Shown: positions 1-6,426, numbered from the stretch's first letter. The stretch is 6,426 nucleotides of DNA from Gammaproteobacteria bacterium (GCA_024642445.1 JAHEBG010000069.1:1-6426), one strand, 5' to 3'. Numbers and translations are program-made. Notes: a model not told the origin generated them from the sequence alone.

Positions 1-10
1 TGCATCACTC

Positions 11-856
11 TCAGTTATTTTGTAGTGCCAGCTGCATATCGCGCTGGCGTTTTTTCTCGCTCTGACGCATGGTCCACCAGGCGATCAGTGCTGCAAAGGA
101 AACCACCAAGATCATCAATGAGGCCAATGCATTGATTTTCGGGCTGACGCCCATACGAACCGACGAGAATATCTTCATCGGCAAGGTGGTGGATGACGGT
201 CCGGATGTGAAGCTGGATATCACCAGATCATCCAGCGACAGCGTAAACGCCATCAGCCAGCCTGACAAAAGCGCCGGTGCGATGATGGGAAGCGTGATGA
301 CGAAAAACACTTTCAGCCGGTTGGCGCCGAGATCCATCGCGGCTTCTTCCAATGACCGGTCAAGTTCTCCTAAACGGGATGAGACGATGACGGTGACGAA
401 AGCCATGGCAAAGGTGACGTGCGCAATCCACATGGTAGCCATGCCGCGTTGTTCGAAGATACCGAACCAGTCGCCGAACGATACGAACAGCAGCAGCATT
501 GAAAGACCGGTAATCACTTCCGGCATCACCAATGGCGCCGTAATCAGTGCGCTGAACAGTGTTTTCCCGCGGAATTTCCGGAAGCGCGTCAACACCATGG
601 CCGCCATGGTGCCGATGACTACTGCTGCACAGGCCGTCATAAAGGCCAACTGCAAACTGACCTTGGCAGCGTCAATCATCTGCTGGTCTTTAAACAGTTC
701 AACATACCACTTGGTGGAAAACCCGGCCCAGACGGTAACCAGTTTCGAGGCATTGAATGAATACACAATCAAGCTGAGAATCGGTCCGTACAGGAAAATG
801 AAGCCCATGGCGAGCATCACCAGGCTGAATCGCGATAAGCGTGCGTTCTGACTCAT
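11..856 (-). CDS. potI: Polyamine ABC transporter permease PotI
   Basis: This 281-residue protein would be the second inner-membrane channel subunit, pairing with PotH. Features in order: a first membrane span (about 10-34) with FLYGPILSLIVYSFN, the segment WAGFSTKWYVELF typical of PotC/PotI, further spans at about 68-90, 100-126, 140-160, 188-212 and 243-262, and the EAA loop EEAAMDLGANRLKVFFVITLP (170-190). DDLVISSFTSGPSSTTLPM (209-227) is the conserved PotI/PotC stretch after the loop. The Arg/Lys-rich tail ending MQLALQNN should be cytoplasmic. Its length equals that of E. coli PotI (281). The ATG at 856 overlaps the potH stop as ATGA, and a GGAG element lies about 11 nt upstream inside potH. 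It is the last gene visible; only ten bases follow its TGA, so whether the operon continues cannot be seen. Confidence 0.95.
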   Translation of the reverse strand: MSQNARLSRFSLVMLAMGFIFLYGPILSLIVYSFNASKLVTVWAGFSTKWYVELFKDQQMIDAAKVSLQLAFMTACAAVVIGTMAAMVLTRFRKFRGKTLFSALITAPLVMPEVITGLSMLLLFVSFGDWFGIFEQRGMATMWIAHVTFAMAFVTVIVSSRLGELDRSLEEAAMDLGANRLKVFFVITLPIIAPALLSGWLMAFTLSLDDLVISSFTSGPSSTTLPMKIFSSVRMGVSPKINALASLMILVVSFAALIAWWTMRQSEKKRQRDMQLALQNN

Positions 857-1770
857 ACCAGTTTCGACTCCATTTCCTTGGCCTGCGACTTATGGAAAAT
901 CATGATCGGGAACAACAGAAGCAGCAGCATCACAATCGATACGGCTGAGGCCACCGGCCAATCGCGGTTATTGAAAAATTCCTGCCAGAGTACACGGCCG
1001 ATCATCAAGGTTTCCGGACCACCCAGCATTTCGGGAATGACGAACTCACCTACTGCAGGAATCAGCACCAGCATTGAACCGGCGATGATACCCGCCTTTG
1101 ACAAAGGCAAGGTGATTTTCAAAAAGGCTTTCCATGGCTTGGCGCCTAAATCACTGGCAGCTTCAAGTAAGCGTAGATCCAGTTTGACCAGATTGGCGTA
1201 CAGCGGCAGGATCATAAACGGCAGGTAGGCGTAAACAATTCCGATGTAAACGGCAATCGGCGTATGCATTATCGCCAACGGCTCATCGATGATGCCTGCA
1301 CCCATCAATACGTTATTGAGCAGGCCATTGTTCTTGAGGATGCCGATCCATGCGTAGATACGGATCAAGAAGGATGTCCAGGACGGCAGAACCACCAGCA
1401 TCAATGCGATATTGCGTGTTGCCGGATCCATCCGGGCGATTGCGTAAGCCATCGGATAGCCAATCAGCAGGCACAGGAACGTTGAGATAACAGCAATTTT
1501 TATCGAGCTGAGATACGCATTTACGTATAGCGAATCATTGATTAGGTAAAGATAGTTTTTTGGATTGATATTCAGGCTCAAATGGCCGTCAACCCAATCG
1601 AATACAGGTGTATACGGCGGCATGGCAATGGCCGCCTGTGAAAATGAAATCTTGAAGGCGATCGCCAAGGGTATCGCGAAAAACAGCAACATCCAGATAT
1701 ACGGTACGGAAATGACCGCCCACTGCTTTCCGGGCAATCTGCGTCGGATGGAATGCAGCAGGCTGCTCAT
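853..1770 (-). CDS. potH: Polyamine ABC transporter permease PotH
   Basis: This 305-residue inner-membrane protein would be one half of the PotH-PotI translocation channel. It has about six hydrophobic segments (roughly residues 20-42, 92-113, 121-141, 168-190, 225-246 and 274-293) and the permease EAA loop EAASDLGAKPWKAFLKITLP (203-222), which docks on PotG. PotH-like text includes ISFSQ in the first periplasmic segment and VGEFVIPEMLGGP (240-252) near the end. I place the start at the ATG at 1770, which overlaps the potG TGA as ATGA, giving an N-terminus of MSSLLHSI. The same frame offers an earlier ATG at 1812, which would add 14 residues of unrelated character (MAELGRQRRCGADF) and overlap potG by 46 nt; I consider that less likely. 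No strong ribosome site precedes 1770, consistent with coupled re-initiation. The end overlaps potI by 4 nt. Confidence 0.94.
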   Translation of the reverse strand: MSSLLHSIRRRLPGKQWAVISVPYIWMLLFFAIPLAIAFKISFSQAAIAMPPYTPVFDWVDGHLSLNINPKNYLYLINDSLYVNAYLSSIKIAVISTFLCLLIGYPMAYAIARMDPATRNIALMLVVLPSWTSFLIRIYAWIGILKNNGLLNNVLMGAGIIDEPLAIMHTPIAVYIGIVYAYLPFMILPLYANLVKLDLRLLEAASDLGAKPWKAFLKITLPLSKAGIIAGSMLVLIPAVGEFVIPEMLGGPETLMIGRVLWQEFFNNRDWPVASAVSIVMLLLLLFPIMIFHKSQAKEMESKLV

Positions 1771-2912
1771 GAAGTCAGCACCACACCGGCGTTGTCGTCC
1801 CAGCTCAGCCATACCTTGTCGTTCCAGGTGTAGCTTTCAGAGTCCCAACGCCGCATGTTGACGAAATTGCAGAGCACTTCCACTCCGCTGGGCAAACGCA
1901 CGTGATACACCGAGTGCGAGCCGAAATACGCGATTTCTTCAATGACCCCTTGAACCTTGTTGTATTTCTGCTCCGGCTCATCCTTACTGATGTGCATTTT
2001 TTCGGGGCGGATTGCGAATGCTGCTTTCATGCCATCATAGCCGGTAATACCGTGGCCTACATAAATCGGCGTTTCCAAGTCCGGCGTCCGGATTGTCACG
2101 TAATCTTTTTCGTCTTCATCCACTTTACCTTCGAACATGTTGACCGAACCAATAAAGCCAGCGGTGTAGCGGCAACTCGGCTGTTCGTAGATTTCATCCG
2201 GGGTTCCGATTTGTCGGATCTTGCCGGCATCCATTACTGCAACCCGGTGTGCCATGGTCATGGCTTCTTCCTGATCATGGGTCACCATGATGCAAGTGAC
2301 ATTGAGTCTTTCTACAATGTTCACCAGCTCGATCTGCATCTGCGAGCGCAGCTTCTTATCAAGTGCCGCCATTGGCTCATCCAACAACAGCAGCTTAGGG
2401 CTAGTGGCTACCGCTCTGGCCAGTGCAACGCGTTGCTGTTGACCGCCGGACAACTGATGCGGCTTACGTTTAGCCATACTTTCCATCTGAACCAAAGCCA
2501 GCATTTCTTCCACGCGTCTGGCCACCTCGGCCTTTGGCATGTTTTTCTGTTTGGGTCCAAACGCTACATTCTGCTCTACGGTCATATGCGGGAAGAGCGC
2601 ATAGGACTGGAACATCATGTTGACCGACTGATCGTAAGGCGCAATGTTGTTGAGCACCTGACCATCAAGGATGATACGGCCGGCACTGGGTTTTTCAAAA
2701 CCTGCAAGCATCCGCAACAGCGTTGATTTCCCACAACCCGACGCGCCCAGCAAAGCAAATATTTCGCCCTTCCGTATATTGAGGCTGACATCATCAACGG
2801 CGACGAAATCATCAAAGAGCTTACGGACATTCTCAATGACGAGATAGTCGTCCTGCGACGCAGTATCACTGGCGCTTTTCACTGCTGGGTTTTCTGTGCT
2901 TTGCTGGTTCAT
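1767..2912 (-). CDS. potG: Polyamine ABC transporter ATP-binding protein PotG
   Basis: This 381-residue cytoplasmic ATPase energises polyamine import through PotH and PotI. The nucleotide-binding domain shows, in order, Walker A GASGCGKST (56-64), the Q-loop at Gln102 in FQSYALFPHM, the ABC signature LSGGQQQR (154-161), Walker B LLLLDEP (174-180) and the switch His212 in MVTHDQEEA. The C-terminal part, from about residue 280, with AIRPEKM and the run ending in VWLSWDDNAGVVL, fits the TOBE regulatory domain of the PotA/PotG subfamily. Length and a roughly 25-residue polar N-terminal extension resemble E. coli PotG (377 residues). The ribosome site before the ATG at 2912 is weak (GGGAA close to the start). 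The gene follows potF after a 51-nt gap that holds a terminator-like hairpin. Its TGA stop shares bases with the potH ATG. Confidence 0.96.
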   Translation of the reverse strand: MNQQSTENPAVKSASDTASQDDYLVIENVRKLFDDFVAVDDVSLNIRKGEIFALLGASGCGKSTLLRMLAGFEKPSAGRIILDGQVLNNIAPYDQSVNMMFQSYALFPHMTVEQNVAFGPKQKNMPKAEVARRVEEMLALVQMESMAKRKPHQLSGGQQQRVALARAVATSPKLLLLDEPMAALDKKLRSQMQIELVNIVERLNVTCIMVTHDQEEAMTMAHRVAVMDAGKIRQIGTPDEIYEQPSCRYTAGFIGSVNMFEGKVDEDEKDYVTIRTPDLETPIYVGHGITGYDGMKAAFAIRPEKMHISKDEPEQKYNKVQGVIEEIAYFGSHSVYHVRLPSGVEVLCNFVNMRRWDSESYTWNDKVWLSWDDNAGVVLTS

Positions 2913-2927
2913 ACGTTTCCCGATTTC

Positions 2928-2957
2928 AAAAAGTTGGGCAGACCCTAAGGCCTGCCC
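2928..2957 (-). terminator. Terminator-like hairpin between potF and potG
   Basis: On the transcript strand, six nt after the potF stop, GGGCAG (2957-2952) pairs with CTGCCC (2941-2936). The stem continues inward with a G-U and two C-G pairs, giving about 9 bp closed by a UUAG loop. It is followed by AAC and then five U (2932-2928). This is the form of an intrinsic terminator, but the U tract is short and begins three nt after the stem. Partial read-through is therefore likely, with potF made in excess over potGHI. It could equally protect the 3' end of a processed potF message. Confidence 0.55.
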
Positions 2958-2963
2958 TGTATT

Positions 2964-4082
2964 TTACTGCCCAGTTTTCAGACTGGTCCAAATACGGTTG
3001 AACAGACGATCGACTTCAGGTGGAAGTACGGCCAGACTGAACAGACCTTTTTTCGCATCAGCTGTTGGGTACACGCCCGGATTATCCAGCAGTTCCTTAT
3101 CGATCATTGCAAGCGATGCTTTGTTGGCACTTGCGTAGGCCACATAGTTTGAAATTTCCGCCGACACTTCCGGACGCAGGATGTAGTTGATGAAAATGTG
3201 GGCATTGTTGGGATGCTTGGCATCTTTTGGAATGGCCATCATGTCGAACCAAACCGCAGTACCTTCTTTCGGAATGATGTAGTTCACTTCAACGCCGGCA
3301 TCGGCCTCTTCGGCACGGGTAGCGGCCTGGAAGATATCACCGGACCAACCCACGGCCACACAGGCATCGCCGTTGGCCAGAGCATTGATGTATTCGGAGG
3401 AATGGAACTGGGTAATGTAAGGACGCAACTCTTTCAAGCGGGCTTCGGCCTTGGCGATAACGGCTTCATCGAAGCTGTTGGGATCTTCACCCAGATAGTT
3501 CAGTACTGGCGGTACGATTTCCGACGGCGAATCGAGGAAATATACGCCACAGGATTTCAGTTTTGCCAGGTTTTCCGGATTGAACACCAGGTCATAGCTG
3601 TCAACGACATAATCATCGCCGAAGATTTCCTTGATTTTCTTGACGTTGTAGCCAATGCCTGTGGTGCCCCAAAGATAGTTAACGGAATGTGCATTGTCTT
3701 TATCGAGCTTGGCGATATTGGCTTGGATTTCAGGATCAAGATTGGCAAGATTGGGCAACTTGGACTTGTCGAGCGGCATGAACACCCCGGCCTGGATCTG
3801 GCGGGCAAGGAAGGTCAGCGAAGGCACAACCACGTCGTAGCCGGTGTTTCCGGTAACCAGTTTGGTTTCCAGCACCTCATTGCTGTCGAATACGTCGTAG
3901 GTCACCTTGATGCCGGTTTCCTTCTCGAAGTTAGCCAGTGTGTCCGGCGCGATGTAATCGGACCAGTTGTACACATTAAGTACTTTTTCTTCTTCGGCCG
4001 AAGCTGCGCCGGCATTGTCTTTATTCCCGCATGAGGCCAGTACCATTGCAGTAACAGCTAAGCCTAATAGTTTCAATTTCAT
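2964..4082 (-). CDS. potF: PotF/SpuD/SpuE-type polyamine-binding protein, predicted lipoprotein
   Basis: This 372-residue substrate-binding protein captures polyamine outside the inner membrane and hands it to PotGHI. The N-terminus is a lipoprotein signal: two Lys, a hydrophobic stretch, then the lipobox L15-A16-S17-C18, followed by a short Ala/Glu-rich linker. Mature PotF-family landmarks follow: VYNWSDYIAPDT (37-48), VFDSNEVLE (64-72), VVPS (85-88), SPSE (185-188), GWSGD (245-249) and WFD (278-280). Pocket residues known from E. coli PotF can be matched as W40, S41, D42, Y43, S88, E188, W246, D249, D280 and Y316. Cys178 and Cys241 match the PotF disulfide pair. The exception is Trp278, where E. 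coli PotF has Phe276. The ATG at 4082 has an AAGAGAG ribosome site 9 nt upstream. Putrescine versus spermidine preference is open; the family call is secure. Confidence 0.95.
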   Translation of the reverse strand: MKLKLLGLAVTAMVLASCGNKDNAGAASAEEEKVLNVYNWSDYIAPDTLANFEKETGIKVTYDVFDSNEVLETKLVTGNTGYDVVVPSLTFLARQIQAGVFMPLDKSKLPNLANLDPEIQANIAKLDKDNAHSVNYLWGTTGIGYNVKKIKEIFGDDYVVDSYDLVFNPENLAKLKSCGVYFLDSPSEIVPPVLNYLGEDPNSFDEAVIAKAEARLKELRPYITQFHSSEYINALANGDACVAVGWSGDIFQAATRAEEADAGVEVNYIIPKEGTAVWFDMMAIPKDAKHPNNAHIFINYILRPEVSAEISNYVAYASANKASLAMIDKELLDNPGVYPTADAKKGLFSLAVLPPEVDRLFNRIWTSLKTGQ

Positions 4083-4105
4083 GATTCAATTCTCTCTTAG
4101 TGGTG

Positions 4106-4135
4106 TTAATAAAGTCACCCTGCCGTTACCGACAA
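4106..4135 (-). promoter_or_regulatory. Weak candidate sigma-70 promoter upstream of potF
   Basis: In the 64-nt gap between spuC and potF, TTGTCG (4135-4130) and TATTAA (4111-4106) are separated by 18 nt, each matching its consensus hexamer at four of six positions. Transcription would begin near 4099, leaving a leader of about 17 nt that contains the AAGAGAG ribosome site (4098-4092). Matches of this quality occur often by chance, so this is only a candidate for extra potF transcription. Confidence 0.2.
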
Positions 4136-4136
4136 G
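4119..4136 (-). other. Small GUAA-loop hairpin in the spuC-potF gap
   Basis: The transcript can fold a 7-bp stem (two of the pairs being G-U) closed by GUAA, a GNRA-type tetraloop. A U-poor stretch follows (GUGACUUUAUU), so it is a poor intrinsic terminator. It overlaps the candidate -35 element. It could be an RNA processing or stability element between spuC and potF, or a chance structure. Confidence 0.25.
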
Positions 4137-4146
4137 CCCCAGACGT

Positions 4147-5505
4147 CTAAGCAATAGCCTTTGCCGTCTCATCCAATGACATCCATGTTTTATCGAACAA
4201 CTCATCGATTTCTTTGCGCGTAATCACCAGTGGCGGTGACAGCAACATAGAATCGTTGGTTGCACGAAGTATCAAGCCATTACCCAATGCCATAGTACGA
4301 CATAAGGCGCCGACCTTGCCACGGTCCTCGAAAAATCGCCTCGCGCTTTTATCCGGAACCAATTCAAGCGCACCAAGCATTCCAGCTATTCGTGCCTCTC
4401 CTACCAAAGGATGCTCAGCCAGCTCCTGCCAGCGTTGTGCCAGATAAGGCCCGGTATTTTCCCGGCAATTTTCCAGAATTTTTTCTTCTTCTAGAATACG
4501 GATATTCTCCAAAGCCACAACAGCACATACCGGGTGTCCGGAGTAGGTATATCCGTGTGTCAGTTCGCCGCCCTTGTCTCGAAGTACGCGGGCGACCCGC
4601 TCGTTGAATATGACAGCACCCATGGGAATATAGCCCGAGGTTAAACCTTTGGCTGTAGTCATGATGTCGGGTGTAAAGCCGAAATAATCGGCACCGAACC
4701 ATTCACCGGTGCGGCCATAACCGCAGATCACTTCATCCGACACCAGAAGCACATCGTATTTCCGGCAGATACGTTCGATTTCAGGCCAATAGCTGCGCGG
4801 TGGAATATAGACACCTATAGCACCCATTATAGGCTCACCGATAAAAGCCGCAACACGATCGGGCCCGAGCTCAAGGATTTTCGCCTCTAAGCGCTGTGCT
4901 GCCAACAGTCCGTATTCCTGTTCCGAATGCTCGCCACCGTCTTCGAAGAAAAACGGCGGTTCAATGTGGTGAATATCGGGAATCGGCAATCCGCCCTGGG
5001 CATGCATGGATTTCATTCCGCCCATACTGGCGCCGGCAACGGTGGAGCCGTGATAGCCATTGTAACGCCCGATGATGATGTTTTTTTCTGGCTTATCCTG
5101 CACCGCCCAGAAATGCCGGACCATACGCAATACGGTATCGTTGCCTTCCGATCCTGAGTTGGTAAAAAATACGTGATTCAGATCGGCCGGCGCCAACGCC
5201 GCCAATTTTGCCGCCAAATGCACGGTAGGTTCGGTGGTGCATTGAAAAAAACTGTTGTAAAACGCCAGCTGCTCCATTTGCTTCGCCGCAGCAGCGGCAA
5301 TGGATTTACGGCCATATCCTACATTCACACACCAGAGTCCGGCGAAGGCATCCAGCAGTTTATTGCCCTGGGCATCCCACACGTGGCAACCTTCGCCCCG
5401 GGTTAGTATTCGAGTGCCCTTTTTAACAAGATCCGCGTTGTCGTTGAACGGATGGATATGGTGCGCGGCGTCTAAAGCTTGCAGTTGTTGAAGATTAGCC
5501 ACCAT
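4147..5505 (-). CDS. spuC: Putrescine:pyruvate aminotransferase, SpuC type (class III PLP aminotransferase)
   Basis: This 452-residue cytoplasmic enzyme would move an amino group from putrescine (possibly also cadaverine or spermidine) to pyruvate, giving 4-aminobutyraldehyde and alanine. Class III aminotransferase landmarks are all present: HHIHPF near the N-terminus (15-20), GLWCVNVGYGR (56-66), the PLP phosphate-binding SGSE (117-120), the YHG aromatic stacking motif (151-153), SDEVICGYGRTG with the PLP-pyridine Asp257, and TTAKG with the Schiff-base Lys286. Length matches SpuC. The ATG at 5505 is preceded by AAGGGA at a 9-nt spacing, and that element overlaps the puuA stop, which suggests translational coupling. 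Co-localisation with puuA and potFGHI mirrors the Pseudomonas spu cluster. Other omega-aminotransferases for beta-alanine or taurine are close relatives, so the substrate call rests largely on context and the N-terminal motifs. Confidence 0.92.
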   Translation of the reverse strand: MVANLQQLQALDAAHHIHPFNDNADLVKKGTRILTRGEGCHVWDAQGNKLLDAFAGLWCVNVGYGRKSIAAAAAKQMEQLAFYNSFFQCTTEPTVHLAAKLAALAPADLNHVFFTNSGSEGNDTVLRMVRHFWAVQDKPEKNIIIGRYNGYHGSTVAGASMGGMKSMHAQGGLPIPDIHHIEPPFFFEDGGEHSEQEYGLLAAQRLEAKILELGPDRVAAFIGEPIMGAIGVYIPPRSYWPEIERICRKYDVLLVSDEVICGYGRTGEWFGADYFGFTPDIMTTAKGLTSGYIPMGAVIFNERVARVLRDKGGELTHGYTYSGHPVCAVVALENIRILEEEKILENCRENTGPYLAQRWQELAEHPLVGEARIAGMLGALELVPDKSARRFFEDRGKVGALCRTMALGNGLILRATNDSMLLSPPLVITRKEIDELFDKTWMSLDETAKAIA

Positions 5506-5514
5506 TACCCAAGT

Positions 5515-5520
5515 TCCCTT
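5515..5520 (-). promoter_or_regulatory. spuC ribosome binding site overlapping the puuA stop
   Basis: AAGGGA lies 9 nt before the spuC ATG and shares two bases with the puuA stop codon TAA (5521-5519). This supports the chosen spuC start and suggests that a ribosome finishing puuA can load directly on spuC. A single mismatch to the AAGGAG core implies moderate strength. Confidence 0.55.
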
Positions 5521-6426
5521 ATACGTTCAACAGCAGGAACTCGCGTTCCCATGAACTGATGACGCGGAAAAAGGTTTCATATTCCTTGCGTTTGATGCAG
5601 ACATACGCTTTGCAGAAACGCTCACCAAGAATCTCAGCTAAGGCCTCGGAGCGCTCGAGGAATTCAAGCGAGTCCTGCATCGATTTTGGCAGATCGTATC
5701 CGCCTTGGGCATTGGTATCGCCCACCGAGGGCGCCGTGGGCATCAGCTTCTGCTCTATCCCAAGCAGACCGCAGGCCAGTGTGGCGGCAATGGCAAGATA
5801 CGGGTTGACATCGGAACCGGCAAAACGGCTTTCAACACGCATGTTCTCCGGCGAGTCATAAGGAACACGCAGACCGCAGGTCCGGTTGTCGTAGCCCCAC
5901 TGCACATTCTTCGGTGAAACCTCTCCGTAAACCAAACGCCGGTAGGAATTCACGTTAGGCGCAAAAAACGCCATGGCCTCAGGAATATAACGTTGCAAAC
6001 CGCCCAGATAATGCATGAACAGCGCGCTGTGACGTTCGCCATTCTTTCCGGTGAACACATTTTTACCGGTTTTGGCATCAACAATGCTCTGGTGGATGTG
6101 CATCGAACTGCCCGGCTCGTTTTCCATGGGCTTGGCCAGGAACGTGGCATATATATTGTGGCGCAATGCGGCTTCGCGCATGGTGCGCTTGAACAAGAAC
6201 ACCTGGTCGGCACGCGACAAGGGATCGGCATGAATGAAGTTGATTTCCAGCTGCGCCGCACCTGATTCGTGAATCAGGGTGTCAACATCCAGCTCCATCG
6301 CCTCACAATAGTCGTACATCAAATCCAGAATCGGATCGAATTCGTTGACGGCATCGATGGAATAGCTTTGGCGCGCGGTTTCAGGACGGCCACTGCGCCC
6401 GGCAGGCGGCTGCAGCGGAAAATCCG
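5519..6426 (-). CDS. puuA: Gamma-glutamylpolyamine (putrescine) synthetase, PuuA/SpuB family, partial (N-terminus outside window)
   Basis: This glutamine synthetase-fold enzyme would join glutamate to putrescine or another polyamine using ATP, the first step of the gamma-glutamyl polyamine breakdown route in the cytoplasm. About 301 residues are visible and the frame stays open to the window edge, so roughly the first third (a typical family member is about 450 residues) lies outside. Visible family motifs, in order: QSYSIDAVNEFDP near the edge; HESGAAQLEINF, with the two metal-binding Glu; KRTMREAA; KPMENEPGSSMHIHQS (6086-6133), the ATP-site His motif; NRTCGLRVP, with the substrate and phosphate Arg; and ESRFAGSDVNPYLA. 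The text closely follows E. coli PuuA rather than GlnA, and the spuC-pot neighbourhood supports a polyamine role. In Pseudomonas nomenclature it would be spuB. The stop TAA is at 5521-5519, 13 nt before spuC. Which polyamine it prefers cannot be read from the sequence. Confidence 0.93.
   Translation of the reverse strand, partial: DFPLQPPAGRSGRPETARQSYSIDAVNEFDPILDLMYDYCEAMELDVDTLIHESGAAQLEINFIHADPLSRADQVFLFKRTMREAALRHNIYATFLAKPMENEPGSSMHIHQSIVDAKTGKNVFTGKNGERHSALFMHYLGGLQRYIPEAMAFFAPNVNSYRRLVYGEVSPKNVQWGYDNRTCGLRVPYDSPENMRVESRFAGSDVNPYLAIAATLACGLLGIEQKLMPTAPSVGDTNAQGGYDLPKSMQDSLEFLERSEALAEILGERFCKAYVCIKRKEYETFFRVISSWEREFLLLNV

Noticed and set aside
1..10. Sequence after the potI stop as a possible terminator
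   Set aside because: Only ten bases are visible, too few to judge any structure.
593..611. Perfect inverted repeat CACCATGG-CCG-CCATGGTG inside potI
   Set aside because: It falls in the coding stretch Met-Ala-Ala-Met-Val, where the codons alone generate the symmetry. No U tract or regulatory context accompanies it.
1094..1108. Inverted repeat GCCTTTG-A-CAAAGGC inside potH
   Set aside because: It is short, within coding sequence just after the EAA loop, and not followed by a U tract; most likely chance.
1771..1812. Upstream in-frame ATG for potH adding 14 residues
   Set aside because: It would overlap potG by 46 nt and add a polar segment unlike PotH N-termini. The ATGA overlap at 1767-1770 repeats the potH/potI junction.
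3198..4034. 278-codon open frame on the plus strand opposite potF
   Set aside because: It lies entirely inside potF, its translation shows no recognisable domain, and potF on the other strand has full family motifs. Similar long antisense frames lie opposite potG (1902-2726) and potI (69-851), as expected from codon bias in GC-balanced genes.
5687..5698. Tyr-Asp-Leu-Pro in PuuA, resembling the GlnA adenylylation-site motif
   Set aside because: The surrounding sequence is not the GlnA loop, and a Y-x-L-P is, as I recall, common at this point in PuuA-like and other glutamine synthetase relatives that are not known to be adenylylated. The match is too short to claim regulation.
6320..6322. TTG as a start of a shorter puuA product
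   Set aside because: The frame continues upstream to the window edge and encodes conserved PuuA text (QSYSIDAVNEFDP), so the gene is cut by the window and does not start here.

Overview
The window is one compact, co-directional gene block for polyamine uptake and breakdown. All six genes lie on the minus strand, so transcription runs from high to low coordinates. The gene order and the protein sequences match the spu locus of Pseudomonas and the potFGHI operon of Escherichia coli. That points to a gammaproteobacterium or a close proteobacterial relative with moderate GC content. I cannot name the genus from the sequence.

Layout in transcription order. (1) 6426-5519: the C-terminal two thirds of a gamma-glutamylpolyamine synthetase (PuuA/SpuB, glutamine synthetase fold), cut off by the window edge. 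(2) 5505-4147: SpuC-type putrescine:pyruvate aminotransferase. (3) 4082-2964: PotF-type polyamine-binding protein, here with a lipoprotein signal. (4) 2912-1767: PotG ATPase. (5) 1770-853: PotH permease. (6) 856-11: PotI permease. The last ten bases after potI hold nothing I can interpret.

How they work together: the tethered PotF would capture putrescine or spermidine in the periplasm and deliver it to a PotH-PotI channel driven by PotG. Inside the cell the diamine can be gamma-glutamylated by PuuA/SpuB or transaminated directly by SpuC to 4-aminobutyraldehyde. Both routes lead towards GABA and succinate through enzymes not in this window.

Gene junctions are tight. There are 13 nt between puuA and spuC, and ATGA stop-start overlaps at potG/potH and potH/potI. 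The two wider gaps flank potF: 64 nt upstream, with a weak promoter-like and hairpin-forming sequence, and 51 nt downstream, with a terminator-like hairpin that may lower transporter expression relative to the binding protein. The points most worth a second look are the lipobox on PotF, a Trp at its specificity position (Phe in E. coli PotF), and the potF-potG hairpin. I found no new system, mobile element, CRISPR array or RNA gene; this is a recognisable metabolic operon with some local peculiarities.
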